Positions 41,230 to 51,940 of a stretch of DNA of 64,000 nucleotides are shown here, in pieces. Each line of letters starts with the position of its first letter. The stretch's first letter is position 1. The notes beneath the pieces were generated by a model that saw nothing but the letters and a program-made list of their open reading frames with translations, had not been told where the DNA came from and searched no databases. A program made the translations under genes and the position numbers. This stretch comes from Megaustenia siamemsis. Taxonomy: Eukaryota > Mollusca > Gastropoda > Stylommatophora > Ariophantidae. The stretch spans positions 58,814,103 to 58,878,102 of the forward strand of contig JAVIAB010000059.1 of the NCBI GenBank assembly GCA_032433765.1, in the 5' to 3' direction.

Positions 41230-41760
41230 TATAGGGGATAGTACGCAGCCCTGTCTTACACCTGATCTAACTTCGAAGCGGTCCGTATAACCTGCTGCTG
41301 TTCTGACTGTGCAGCTGGTGTTGATGTAGAGATGCCTACTGAGATGCCTACACTATTTCGATGTATAGTGAGAACAAATTCGGCGACAGAACACATCCTT
41401 GTCTGACTCCAAGTTTTGCATATTGGAACTGCGCTGCATGGTTGTCAGTTCTTACTTATAACTGCAGTTTGCTTCCAATACGTGTGATTCTCATATCCTT
41501 GCCGTCAATGTTTAATTTCTCCACATTATTGACTTTTCCGCATATTTGTCTTTGTCAGATTCTTTCGCGTAGTCTATGAAGTACAATGGAAATCTTTCTT
41601 TACCTCTATAGCTCTTTATGTAAGAGTTTTAAGGATGTGTATTGCGATATTGTGCATCTCTTCTTTCCATAAATCCACATTGTCCTTCTCTTTTTTCCTG
41701 GTTTTATTGTGTTTCTACACGTCTCATGATGTTTCTTAGTAACATTTTAGACATATAAAA
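41230..41760 (-). mobile_element. NL6-like reverse-transcriptase fragment
   Basis: The reverse complement suggests the segment following motif A of NL6-type elements: text equivalent to 'QGC.LSP.LF..YI' occurs near 41240-41270 and again in a variant near 41360-41420, with many frame breaks. The call is weaker than for other copies. From 41761 to 42042 nothing is recognised. Confidence 0.45.
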
Positions 41761-42042
41761 ATCCATAAAAGCTAACTGAAAGCAGTCATAGAATGAACAT
41801 TGTCATGGACAAAGAAAAACAAGACAGGCACAGATTCAGACTGTCAATAACAAAGGGTGGATTGCTAAAACAGTTACAGAGTGTACTATCAAGGAAGAAG
41901 ACCGAGTAGAGTGACGTACGTTGTAACATGTTGTAAAGTTGTACAAAATAAAATATACTCATCAATCATTATGGGTCATGCACATCCGTTTGACGTCATA
42001 TTTTTGTGTACGTGTTTTCTTCTTCACTTATTTGTTCATTTC

Positions 42043-42205
42043 AGAATACATAATTAACATTTCAGAATATATAACTACCATTTCAGAATATATAACTAAC
42101 ATTTCAGAATACATAATTAACATTTCAGAATACATAATTAACATTTCAGAATATATAACTACCATTTCAGAATATATAACTACCATTTCAGAATATGTAA
42201 CTAAC
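42043..42205. repeat. 21-bp minisatellite
   Basis: Eight units of 'ATTTCAGAATATATAACTAC' + 'C' with ACATAATTAAC variants. The open frame 'ISEYITT' repeated here is a repeat effect. Confidence 0.93.
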
Positions 42206-42388
42206 AGGTTATTCTTTTGTGGTACGTAAAAGTTTACAAGAGAAAATAATAAATTGATTGTTAAATAAAATTTTGGTAAAAAAAAAAAAAATTGAATTGA
42301 CAGAAAACAGTGTCAACAAATGAATGTTTTCACATCTTTCCAGTTATAAATGATGATCTACTAAAATATTCAGAGGAACATTAATTAA

Positions 42389-42651
42389 AGTAGGTAAAGT
42401 AAAGTACCCCCGTCACGCCAAGTGGCGTATAGGGAATATGGTGTTAGTGACCATAAATTTTACAGACCTTCAGCACATGATTTTTTGGGGTAATGTGGTC
42501 GGTATTACGCTCGTGCCGCTTTAGTTTCCCAGAAAAAAATTCGGTACCCATTTAAGGCTGGGTGAACCCGGAAGCCGTAGGTTGGGATCGAACCCTACAT
42601 CTTGGCCTTTGTAGTCCAGTTCACAAACCACTGAGCAATCGCGGCTCCCGT
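42389..42651 (-). mobile_element. SINE S1, full length with TSD
   Basis: The reverse complement has the whole S1 structure, from GGGAGCCGCGATTGCTCAG and the B box region to the GTAAAG tail. TSD CATTAATTAA at 42379-42388 and 42652-42661. Confidence 0.9.
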
Positions 42652-43017
42652 CATTAATTAAGCTGGAAGATACATTTATGTACTTATATTGTACCTCAAA
42701 ATGGACCAGCTTAATATCAAAATATTATTGTAATGAATGAGAGGAACTCGAGAAATTTCCAACAAGGTAATTTTTTAGGGGTATGGGTCACAGGCAGGCT
42801 TCGACTGCTCTACAAAGTGGAGAGAGAGCCACCTCTGTCAAACATTTATTGATTGCGTTGTTTGTTATATTTTCTCCTTGATTATTGGGTTGTCTATAAT
42901 TGTCCGAACATTAATTCGTTATTTAGAGACATTGTGCCACAGATGCATTTCATTGCTACAAATGTTTGATTGTTGTAAGACATATTTAACATTAAATCTA
43001 TTGACATCATGTTCTAC

Positions 43018-43262
43018 AATTCAAAGAAGACAAAAGAGATTTTTTGGGCATGTTAAAAGACACAGCAGCCTAAAAAAAAATAATCCTGGAATAGTAAATG
43101 CAACATAAAGAGGCAGAGGCAGAGCAAGACTTAACAAGGGCGAGTAACATCAAAAGATGGACAATTCAACCTTTGACAACCTGCACCATCAAAGCAAGAG
43201 ACAGAGCGGAATGGCGCTCCATGGAAGAAAACCTTCGTTGCGGAGACGGCACTCAATGATCA
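43018..43262 (+). mobile_element. NL5 3' fragment
   Basis: 'IQRRQKRFFGHVKRHSSLK', then 'IKRWTIQPLTTCTIKARDR' and 'AEWRSMEENLRCGDGTQ*' in shifting frames. Confidence 0.75.
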
Positions 43263-43434
43263 TGTTCTAAATATTGTTGACATTTAAATGTCTTATTAAA
43301 TTACATAACTTGACACAAGAGTGTCACAGGATCTAACAGTCTGACTAAAACTGTCTTGTAGGGAAGAGTGGAAGAGAAAGTTATAAATAAACAACAAATG
43401 GAAAAACCTATTGATGAACTGAGAGGAAAGGTTG

Positions 43435-44490
43435 TGGGGTTAGAGACTACCAAGGGAGAACATCGATTGATGATTTGAGAGGCACGGTTGGGATGCTAGA
43501 GACTACCACGATAAAAAAACGGATTCATAATGCATAGGCAGGGCTAGTATGCTAGAGACTACTAAGGGAGAAAACCGATTGATGGCTTGAGAGAAGGATG
43601 GTGGGGATAAAGACTACCAAGGGAGAGCATCGATTGATGATTTGGGAGGCATGGTTTGGATGTTAGAGACTGCCAAGGGAGAGCATCGATTGATGATTTG
43701 AGAGGCATGGTTGGGGTGTTTGAGACTACCAAGGAGGGCATCGATTGATGATTTGAGAGGAAGGATGGTGGGGATAAAGACTGCCAAGGGAGAGCATCGA
43801 TTGATGATTTGGGAGGCATGGTTGGATGTTAGAGACTGCCAAGGGAGAGCATCGATTGATGATTTGAGAGGCATGGTTGGGGTGTTTGAGACTACCAAGG
43901 GAGAGCATCGATTGATGATTTGAGTGGCATGTTTGAGATGTTAGAGACTACCAAGGGAGAACATCGATTGATGATATGACAGGCTTGGTTGGGGTGTTTG
44001 AGACTACCAAGGGAGAACATCGATTGATGATTTGAGTGGCATGTTTTGAGATGTTAGAGACTACCAAGGGAGAACATCGATTGATGATTTGAGTGGCATG
44101 TTTGAGATGTTAGAGACTACCAAGGGAGAGCATCGATTGATGATTTGAGTGGCATGTTTGAGATGTTAGAGACTACCAAGGAGAACATCGATTGATGATT
44201 TGAGTGGCATGTTTGAGATGTTAGAGACTACCAAGGGAGAACATCGATTGATGATTTGAGTGGCATGTTTGAGATGAAAGAGACTACCAAGGGAGAACAT
44301 CGATTGATGATTTGAGTGGCATGTTTGAGATGTTAGAGACTACCAAGGGAGAACATCGATTGATGATATGAGAATCTTGATTGGGGTGTTTGAGACTATC
44401 AAGGAAGAGCATCGATTGATGATTTTAGTGGCATGTTTGAGATGTTAGAGACTACCAAGGGAGAACATCGATTGAAAACTTGAGAAAAAC
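43435..44490. repeat. 56-bp minisatellite
   Basis: About 19 units of 'GAGACTACCAAGGGAGAACA' + 'TCGATTGATGATTTGAGTGG' + 'CATGTTTGAGATGTTA'. The left third is more varied (GATAAAGACT, GGTTGGGGTGTTT forms), the right part more uniform. Confidence 0.94.
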
Positions 44491-44493
44491 GGT

Positions 44494-44555
44494 TCAGTCC
44501 ATCAATCCATCAATCCATCAATCCATCAGTCCATCAGTCCACCAGTCCATCTTTC
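44494..44555. repeat. (CCATCAAT)n short tandem repeat
   Basis: Seven to eight copies of CCATCAAT/CCATCAGT directly after the 56-bp array. Confidence 0.85.
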
Positions 44556-44564
44556 TCGTGGTTG

Positions 44565-44760
44565 ACCTTTGATTGTGATGTTCTCGTAACCTTAATTAAA
44601 GGTTCGCTGTGTTGTGTATTTATCTTTCTGGCTTATCATGCGGCCAAACCATGTTATCTGTTGTTATTTTGTGTTTATCGTATATATTGTGTCGGGGATT
44701 ATTTCTAGATTATTTCTCAGTTCTTCATTTCTGATCTTGTTTGTGATTATCAAGTCTAAT
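44565..44760 (-). mobile_element. NL6 fragment
   Basis: The minus strand matches NL6 around 'NEELRNNL' and 'GRMISQKDKYTTQRTFN'-like segments (compare 37114-37335). Confidence 0.5.
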
Positions 44761-44774
44761 GAAGTGTTTTGTTT

Positions 44775-44885
44775 TTAATGAGTAACATCTAAATATGGAC
44801 AAGTCAGCATTTGATAACCTGGACTATCACAGTGCGCTCCATGGTAGCCAACCTTCGATGCGGAGACGGCACTCGATTTTGGTGA
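44775..44885 (+). mobile_element. NL5 3'-terminal fragment
   Basis: 'SNIXIWTSQHLITWTI'-like, then CGCTCCATGGTAGCCAACC and 'GATGCGGAGACGGCACTCG', the NL5 3' end. No gene lies in 44886-45219. Confidence 0.6.
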
Positions 44886-45219
44886 TGGTGATGATGAATA
44901 TAATGATGCTGAATGAAATATTTACACGAATGTCTCAAAATTAACACAGAACAATCAGAATTATTAACAAAAAGGCGTACGAGATAAAGACATTTGTCTT
45001 CTGGTGTGCTGTGCTTATCAAGGGAGGTCAGTCACGAACGTCAGGGCTAGAATCATCATGCTAATTAAATAATAAAGTGGTAGGCGTTATCTTTATTCTT
45101 ATTTTCTTCATCTACATGACAATACATTTAAAACAATTAAACTTTTATGAACAACACATAAGAAAAAATATCGATAAGGTCCTTCAAAGTTAAAGTTATT
45201 AATTCTGAAATAATTTTAA

Positions 45220-45445
45220 AAAAATACAATGTTAATGGAGATACGTTAGACGAATGATAGGAAACAACCCGAGAGATAAGATTAGAAATTAAGAACTGAG
45301 AAAAAACGCTAGGAATAACCCCCACCGTAAAATATGTGTAGAAACAACAAATACAATATTTTGGCTACGTAAGGGGGCAGAAAGATCAAAACACAACAGA
45401 GCGGGATTTCTATAAACGGTGCGAGAACACAAGAACACTGTCATT
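45220..45445 (+). mobile_element. NL6 fragment
   Basis: Contains 'ACGAATGATAGGAAACA', 'AGATTAGAAATTAAGAACTG' and a 'GCGAGAACAC' end, parallel to the better copy at 63320-63540. Frame broken. Confidence 0.6.
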
Positions 45446-45597
45446 ATAGTTGATGAATCCTATATATTTGATTCACATTACATTTATAGATTGTTCTTGC
45501 AGCACTAACTACATTACATGTCTTTCTTTAATAATTGTATCCTCCAGTTACAGAAGGGAATAAACTCCGCAAGTAGTGTTTTCAATGTCCGAAACTA

Positions 45598-46967
45598 TAG
45601 TTTGTTCAGAAATTCGTGCCCACAGAATTTATTAATTATCTCGGAAACTATTTGATGAATTTCTGTAATTCTTTTTCATGAAATCTTATTTTTCACCGAC
45701 CTTAAGCCTAATTTTCTTCCCCTACTGTCACGCATTTAGGAAAGATATTTGCTTCTTTGCGGTATATAAACATATGATTTTCTTGGTTGTCCTATTTTAT
45801 AGGATTTAACAATACCCACGTTTTTTTGTAATCAACTCATCATTAAAAAAGGCAAATTTCACATGCTCTCCACAAAATCTTATCACCAGCTTGTGCTCAC
45901 TGAACCGTAAATTGATACGGATATGGCTTTAACTTGTATTGTTTTTTAGAAGCGTATCTACATAGTGCTTAATTGTGGGTGTTGTTCGTTATGTGTATTT
46001 GCAAACATGAATTCAATTGGTTACAATTAGTGTGGCCGTATTTCTCAATGATTTTGTCAACATGGTACACCTTTTTCTTATTCGTATTCTTCACAAGTTG
46101 TAACAATTCGGGTTTTAAATATGTGTCGTCAAATTTGACATTTTCATTCGCAAGCCATGTCCTAATTTGCTCTTTTGTATTTGATGCAGTAGGCACTTTG
46201 TCCCATCTTGAATTCCCTAAGGAAGTGCTGATATAGTAAAACAGTAACCTTTTGCATAGTTATAAATTTGCATTTCAAACTCATTGTAATTTAGATATAA
46301 ATGTTGGTATTTAAAGCCAACAAATTGTCTACTGAGTCTTCACAAAATTAATAAAGATACGCCTTCCCTTCGGTAATTAATGCCCAGGCCGTGGTGCGTC
46401 ATGTCGTTCAATAACAATTCAGTTTTGTGCACGGGATTTTCCTGAACTTAGTGTTTCTGCAATAGCCAAACTATTTTACGTGAACGACCGCACCAAATTA
46501 ATGTATATATCCTAAAATGGTGTCAAATTCGAACAGGGTGAATTTAATATAGCCTAAAGAAGACAACTTTTAACTAGATCAAATTTCTCAGAGCAAAAAA
46601 TATTTCTATAACGACATCAATATTATAAGATTACATGCAAAAGTTGAAAGCAAAATAACAAACGGTTATCACGTAAAGCTAATTCAAGTGTGGTTATGAA
46701 TTTCTGAACGGACTATAGAAAACTATGGTAATTTACAGTAAATTCTAATGTTTAGAGCACACGGTTCCATATTTTCCTAAAATTATATACCAAAAAAAAA
46801 AAAAAAAAAACTATTTGTGCAAAATTCAGACTACATTGTACTTAAATGTTATAAAATCTTAAGGTCGATGAAAAAATAAGATTTCAAGTAAAAGAATTAC
46901 ATAAATTCATCAAACCGTTTCCGAGATAATTGATCAACTCTGTGGGCACGAATTTCTGAACGAACTA
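45598..46967. mobile_element. Tc1/mariner-type DNA transposon relic with long TIRs
   Basis: The ends are inverted repeats of about 115 bp: left 45598-45715 begins TAGTTTGTTCAGAAATTCG, right 46855-46967 reads the same on the minus strand (TAGTTCGTTCAGAAATTCG). TA flanks both ends (45596-45597, 46968-46969), the target site of this superfamily. Shared TIR blocks include GTGCCCACAGA, TTATCTCGGAAAC and TTTGATGAATTT. The interior carries a transposase fragment on the minus strand. A partial extra copy of the end motif sits near 46696-46717, suggesting rearrangement. At 1370 bp it is near the length of a simple Tc1-like element. Confidence 0.82.
45960..46230 (-). pseudogene. DDE-type (Tc1/mariner, DDE_3-like) transposase fragment
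   Basis: The minus strand reads 'WDKVPTASNTKEQIRTWLA' and 'LKPELLQLVKNTNKKKV', then 'VDKIIEKYGHT'. DDE_3 transposases have this arrangement just before the 'LPPYHCxLNPIE' box, which holds the last catalytic acidic residue. Here that box is partly deleted and only a frameshifted 'PIEF' remains. The N-terminal helix-turn-helix and first catalytic region are absent. It lies inside the TIR element. Confidence 0.7.
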
Positions 46968-47381
46968 TAATTAACGTTTACAGTTAGATATGTAAGGCGC
47001 GCAGGAAACCTGGCACATCTGTGTTGTGTAGATATGTTCATACAGTAACGCTTGTTCTCATGTGTTTCTTAGAGCGGTCCCAAGTTCTTAATACTAGGAG
47101 GTACATTCTTATTGTTTGCAATTAATACTTTGTCTAGTTCAAATAATGAACTTTCTATTTCAATGAGTACAATGTAATTAATATTTCTTATATTTAATTA
47201 TAGTTTAATTATTAATTCTTAGTGAATATTATTGAGCGCACAAAATATATAATGCAATCACCGTATGGAATGGTGTGCGTCGTCACTATATTATTAGAGT
47301 AACTACTAATGCTCCGCATATTACTCTAAACACTACTACATATACCACTATTATACATCAACTGCTACTTTTATTTTGGAG

Positions 47382-47635
47382 CCACGATAGCTCAGTGTTT
47401 AGTGAACTGGACTACAAAGGACAAGAGATTGTATTCGAACCTGATCAACATCTTCCCGGTTCACCCAACCTTAAATGGGTATCAGAATTGTTATGGGAAA
47501 GTAAAACAGCACGGGCGTAATACTGACCACATTACTCCAAAAATCATGTGTCGAAGGTCTGTAAAAATTGTGGTCACTAACACCATATTCCCTATACGCC
47601 ACATGAATCGACGGGGCTCTTTACTAAATTTACTT
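47382..47635 (+). mobile_element. SINE S1 copy
   Basis: Starts GGAGCCACGATAGCTCAGTG, with a diverged B box ('TATTCGAACCT') and the body 'GTAATACTGACCACATTAC', ending in a TTTAC-type tail. A possible short TSD (CTACTTTTA) surrounds it. Confidence 0.88.
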
Positions 47636-47672
47636 TAACTACTTTTACGTACACCTGTGTAAACAACCATTA

Positions 47673-47760
47673 GGAGAGGGGGACTGGTTGGACTCGAGGC
47701 AAGACGCTGACCTCGAGACAGAGAGGTTGTGGATTCAAATCCGGCTACACTGGTTGGGAT
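47673..47760 (+). mobile_element. possible tRNA-derived SINE head
   Basis: A B-box-like GTGGATTCAAATCCGGC lies about 45 nt after a weak A-box-like 'GACTGGTTGGACTCG'. No complete cloverleaf is clear and no second copy is present, so a SINE head, a tRNA pseudogene or chance are all possible. Confidence 0.35.
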
Positions 47761-48169
47761 TTTTTATTTCTGATTTCTCTCTGCGGCAACCACCCCCTGG
47801 TCTCAGCAGCAAGGCCCGGATTGAAACGTCAATTACTCATCGACGGAAAAAAATATGAGTACCTCCGAAGACGAAGTTATCTGCCTGTGTGGCCAGGGAC
47901 CCCTGTGCACACGGCTGCCAGGGAAAAATGGATTAACACGCAAATTCAGTTCCTAGTCTCTAGGGACTTCGTCAGAGGTCAAAGCTGGCGAACGAAAAAA
48001 AGAAAAACAACCATTAACTATAGACTCGTAGTCACTACATTACCACGCCCACGAAGTTTATTACAAAATAAAATGTCACAGTTTCTATGGCTTCCTTCAT
48101 TCTAGAGTGTAATATTGCTCAATTTATGTTTAGGAAACCGCGAATAAATGCGTGCAGAGACCTGGTGTA

Positions 48170-48458
48170 AAGGGTGTCTCTGCACGCTAGTTTTCATCCA
48201 TATGTGCACGACCGCCTAAGTGTTCGGAGACTTCTTGATAGTGCCGCTTCAAGCTTCGAAACTCACGATGCGAGGCGGAATTCCTCACCTTCCCAGAGCA
48301 CTACCCATTTATGCCACCAGCTGGGTCGACCACGTTGATATATGTTTTTCCAACCACGAGCACAATTCACACTGCTTCCAGCGGGAGTCGAACACGGGTT
48401 GTCCGAACGTCGGTAGTCCAGTCGGGTGGTTTCCCCAACTAGGCCACCGAGGCCCCCT
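48170..48458 (-). mobile_element. tRNA-derived SINE, second family (S2), with TSD
   Basis: The reverse complement starts GGGGGCCTCGGTGGCCTAGT, with A box 'TGGCCTAGTTGG' and B box 'GTTCGACTCC' spaced as in a tRNA gene, followed by an unrelated body. The 11-bp TSD GACCTGGTGTA lies at 48159-48169 and 48459-48469. At the 3' end a GCGTGCAGAGAC / GTCTCTGCACGC inverted repeat (48150-48161, 48176-48187) spans the junction. The body differs from S1. Confidence 0.82.
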
Positions 48459-48614
48459 GACCTGGTGTACTGGATCACAACGTAATCGTCATTACAAATT
48501 AAGAAGGAATACGAATATTTAACCTTTGTACTTATTTTCTTCCATATTTACCTTTCAGCGCGAGGAGAGAAACAACTCGCAATCTTTTGCTCTTTTGTTG
48601 GTTTCTATTGTTTT

Positions 48615-49120
48615 TATAAGTAATTTTAATGTCATGAAGAAAATGCTAACATCAAAACAAATAACACCAGGTCTAAAACTAAGAATAGCAAAATGTTATG
48701 TATTCTCAACATTCCTATGTGGTGCAGAAACATGGGCATTAAACAAGAATACAGAACAGAGAAATTAAACCTTTGAAATGTTGATTCATAGAAGAATAGG
48801 TAGAATTGGATGGAATGAAAAGAAAACAAACGATGAAGTCTTAAAACAACTAAACTGAAAAGAGAACTACTAAACACAATTCGAACAAGACAAATGCGAT
48901 TTTTGGGCCATGTTAAAAGACACAACAGCCTTTCTAAAAGTAATCCTGAAGGGGAAAATACAAGGTAAAAGAGGCAGTGGCAGACCAAGATTAACATGGA
49001 CGAGTAACATCAAAAGATGGACAAATCAGCCTATGACAACCTGCACGATCGAAGCAAGAGACAGAGCAGAATGGCGCTCCATGGTAGCCAACTTTCGTTG
49101 CAGTGAAGGCACTCGATGAT
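48615..49120 (+). mobile_element. NL5 non-LTR 3' portion
   Basis: 'NVMKKMLTSKQITPGLKLR', 'FLCGAETWALNKNTEQRN*', 'FGHVKRHNSLSKSNPEGE', 'GKRGSGRPRLTWTSNIKRW' and 'DRAEWRSMVANFRCSEGTR*', followed by GATGATGAT. This is the best preserved NL5 copy, with two frameshifts. Confidence 0.8.
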
Positions 49121-49137
49121 GATGATTGTTTTTATGC

Positions 49138-49370
49138 GTTCTTCATCGTCATCATTGAGTGCCGTCTTCGCATCGAAGGTTGGCTAGCATTAAGCGCCAT
49201 TCCGCTCTATCTCTTGCTTTGACGGTGCAGGTTGTCATAGACTGACTTGTCCATCTTTTGGTGTTACTCGTTCATGTTAGTCTTGGTCTGCTTCTTCCTG
49301 GTATTACCTTGTATTTTTCCTTCCAAGATAACTTATCGTATACTGTTGTCACTTTTAACATGCTTTAGAT
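49138..49370 (-). mobile_element. NL5 3' portion, inverted relative to its neighbour
   Basis: The minus strand begins its 3' end at 'GAGTGCCGTCTTCGCATCG' and encodes 'AEWRLMLANLRCEDGTQ'- and 'RKKQTKTNMNE'-like text. The 3' tails of the two NL5 copies face each other with under 20 bp between. Confidence 0.72.
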
Positions 49371-49494
49371 ATTGCTAATAAACTTCCATTCCGTCTTTGT
49401 CTCATTCAGAACCACCCTCGTCTATTGAGTAAATGTATTGGTACAAAGATTAAGATGCGCGAAAGAGAAATGCACAGTAAAGTCTTGTACAAGA

Positions 49495-49900
49495 TTCTTC
49501 TTCTTTTTTCTTCTATCCTTCCTCTGCTGCCCTTGGCGTCGAGGGAGAAACAACCTGCGATTCTTTGCTCTTCTGTTGGCCTCTTCTGGTGTTATCCCTC
49601 CTAGTGACTCTAATATTCCCTTTATCCATCTCTTTCTCGGTCTTCCTCTTAATCTGAGGTTTTCGTAGCGTTTGTTTATGGCTCTTTGAGTCATTGTTAG
49701 TTCTTTTTGTCTTGTTATGTGGCCGAACCAATTTATCTGTTGCTTCTTTATGTATTCGATGGCTGGTTCAATTTCGAGTTTCTTCCTCAGGTCAGTGTTT
49801 CTTACTCTGTCCCTTAAGCTGTTTCCTGTCATTCTTCTGACACATTTCATTTCGGTGGTCGTTATCTTTGTACGAGATTGTAGGGAGAAATTTTCAAAAA
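49495..49900 (-). mobile_element. NL6 C-terminal portion, well preserved
   Basis: Open over about 130 codons on the minus strand: 'KITTTEMKCVRRMTGNSLR', 'PAIEYIKKQQINWFGHITR', 'TQRAINKRYENLRLRGRPR', 'KRWIKGILESLGGITPEEA', ending in a Lys/Arg tail and (AAG)n. The cleanest NL6 sequence in the window. Confidence 0.82.
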
Positions 49901-49982
49901 AATTAACGGAGCCAGTCACGCTGGCAAAGGAGAGTATTGCTTATCAACTCAATGATCGTGTTCTGGAGTATCTAGTAAAAAA

Positions 49983-50236
49983 AAGTAAAGTACCCCCGCT
50001 ACACCAAGTGGTGAATAGGGAATATGGTGTTAGTGACCATACATTTTACAGACCTTCGGCACATGATTTTTAGGGTAATGTGGTTGGTATTACGCCCATG
50101 CCGCTTTACTTTCTCAGAAAAAAATCCGGTACCCATTAAAGGTTGGGTGAACCGTAGACGTCGGTTGGGATCGAAACCTACCTCTTGTCCTTTGTAGTCC
50201 AATTCACTAACCACTGAGCTATCGCGGCTCCATCGG
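49983..50236 (-). mobile_element. SINE S1 copy
   Basis: The reverse complement runs from GGAGCCGCGATAGCTCAGTG through a near-consensus B box ('GTTTCGATCCC') to the GTAAAG tail. No clear TSD. Confidence 0.88.
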
Positions 50237-50462
50237 TAGGGCTATAATAAGAAACAAATGTGGCAAAAGGATGGTCACAGCAGCAATATTTTCTGCTAAC
50301 GTTGTTTCACTTTATTATTTCCTATTGTTCTTTTTTTTTCTTTAGACACAAACATACAAAGTCATATGTCCTTCACACAAAAAAAATTTATGACATGAAG
50401 TAAGGAGACAATAATTTACCTCCATTTTTACCCGACCATAGACACTGTTTTAGGAAAAACGT

Positions 50463-50730
50463 GGGGAGCCGCGATAGCTTAGTGGTTAGTGAACTGGACT
50501 ACAAAGGACAAGGGGCAGGGTTCGATCCCAACCGAAGGCTCCGATATCACCCAGCCTTTAATGGGTACCGGATTTTTTTTCTGGGAACTTAAAACGACAC
50601 GGGCGTAATACCGACCACATTACCCCAAAATCATGTACCGAAGGTCTGTAAAATGTATCGTCACTAACACCATATTCTCTATATGCCACTTGGCTTGACG
50701 GAGGTGGGTGGGGTGACTTTACTTTTTTTA
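50463..50730 (+). mobile_element. SINE S1 copy
   Basis: GGGAGCCGCGATAGCTTAGT, then GGTTCGATCCCAACCG, and the body ending 'GGTGACTTTACTTTTTTT'. ATAGACACT occurs about 20 bp before and directly after, a possible imperfect TSD. It lies about 135 bp upstream of the gene C start codon. Confidence 0.9.
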
Positions 50731-50866
50731 TAGACACTATTTGCAGCATACTCCAAGTCTGGCACAAACTCTATTAATATCCGTTTCCACTTTTCTCTGC
50801 TGCTATCACTCAAATAAACTTTACAGTCAGATTATTTCGTTTTCATAGGCTGTCAATAACATAACA

Positions 50867-50941
50867 ATGAGCTGCATGATGCCAGTACTTGTGCTTGTCG
50901 TCATGTTTGCCATTGTACTTGGAGATGATTGCTTTTTCCAG
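50867..50941 (+). CDS. LRR gene C, coding exon 1 (signal peptide)
   Basis: Twenty-five codons ending 'LGDDCFFQ' before donor GTAACA (50942). An AG preceded by pyrimidines (50847-50848) lies 18 nt before the ATG, as in A and B. Confidence 0.86.
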
Positions 50942-51861
50942 GTAACAAGGTTATGTTTTTAAACAGAGTTGTTTTCATATATACATCGTCATCATCATTA
51001 TCATCAAGTACCGGGCCTGCTGGCGTAGGTGATCATGTCTCTCCACAACTTTCGATCTCGACATTTATTTATCATTTCTGTTGTTGACCTTCTGCCAAGC
51101 CATTCTCTTAAGCAGTCTGGTATCTTTTCTGTTTCCTTCCCTCTATCTCTTCGTCCCTCAATTTTCCCAGTTGTTACAATATATTCCTGCTTTTCTCTTC
51201 TCATTACGTGGCAAAAAGTGATAATTGTTTCTTCCTAATATTGGAAATTAGTTCTCTTTTGCTTTGGTCTCTTTCGGAACGTTTTAATTACTCTTTTTAG
51301 CTGTCCATGGTATTCGCAACATTCTTCTGTAAAACCACATTTCTACAGACTCCAGTGATTTTCATGTCTGTTGTCCTATTGTCCATGATTCACATCCATA
51401 TATTAAGACCGATGGCCTAACATTATCAAGTGCTACGACGATCATCATTTCAAAAGGACGTGAATTACCAGTATATGGGGATAGGCGGCGGGAACAAATG
51501 AAGGCTATGCATGAAAAGTGTTCCTTGTTGCAGTCTCCTCATATTCCAAATCGCATATCTGTGTTAGTCACCTCTAGTGACTCGGACAGATGGTGCTCGT
51601 TAACTTGGGAGGGCCGACCATCTAAGGCAGAATCCCCCTACAGAAAAGACAATCTGCTCACTTGCAGGAAGATTGGGGACAATCAAAGGCTAAGGAAAGC
51701 AAACTTGAACAAAATACTGGCTGAAATCGGATGTACTGGGCCACTGGCGCAGAACACAGTGCAACGTTTTTAACAGGTATTCAAGCGGAGTGAATCTAAC
51801 AGGCTTAAACAGGCAGCTGTCTTCGTGTGAGAGTCTGGAGTCCTACTCTGATTGAGTCCTG

Positions 51862-51940
<79 letters not shown>

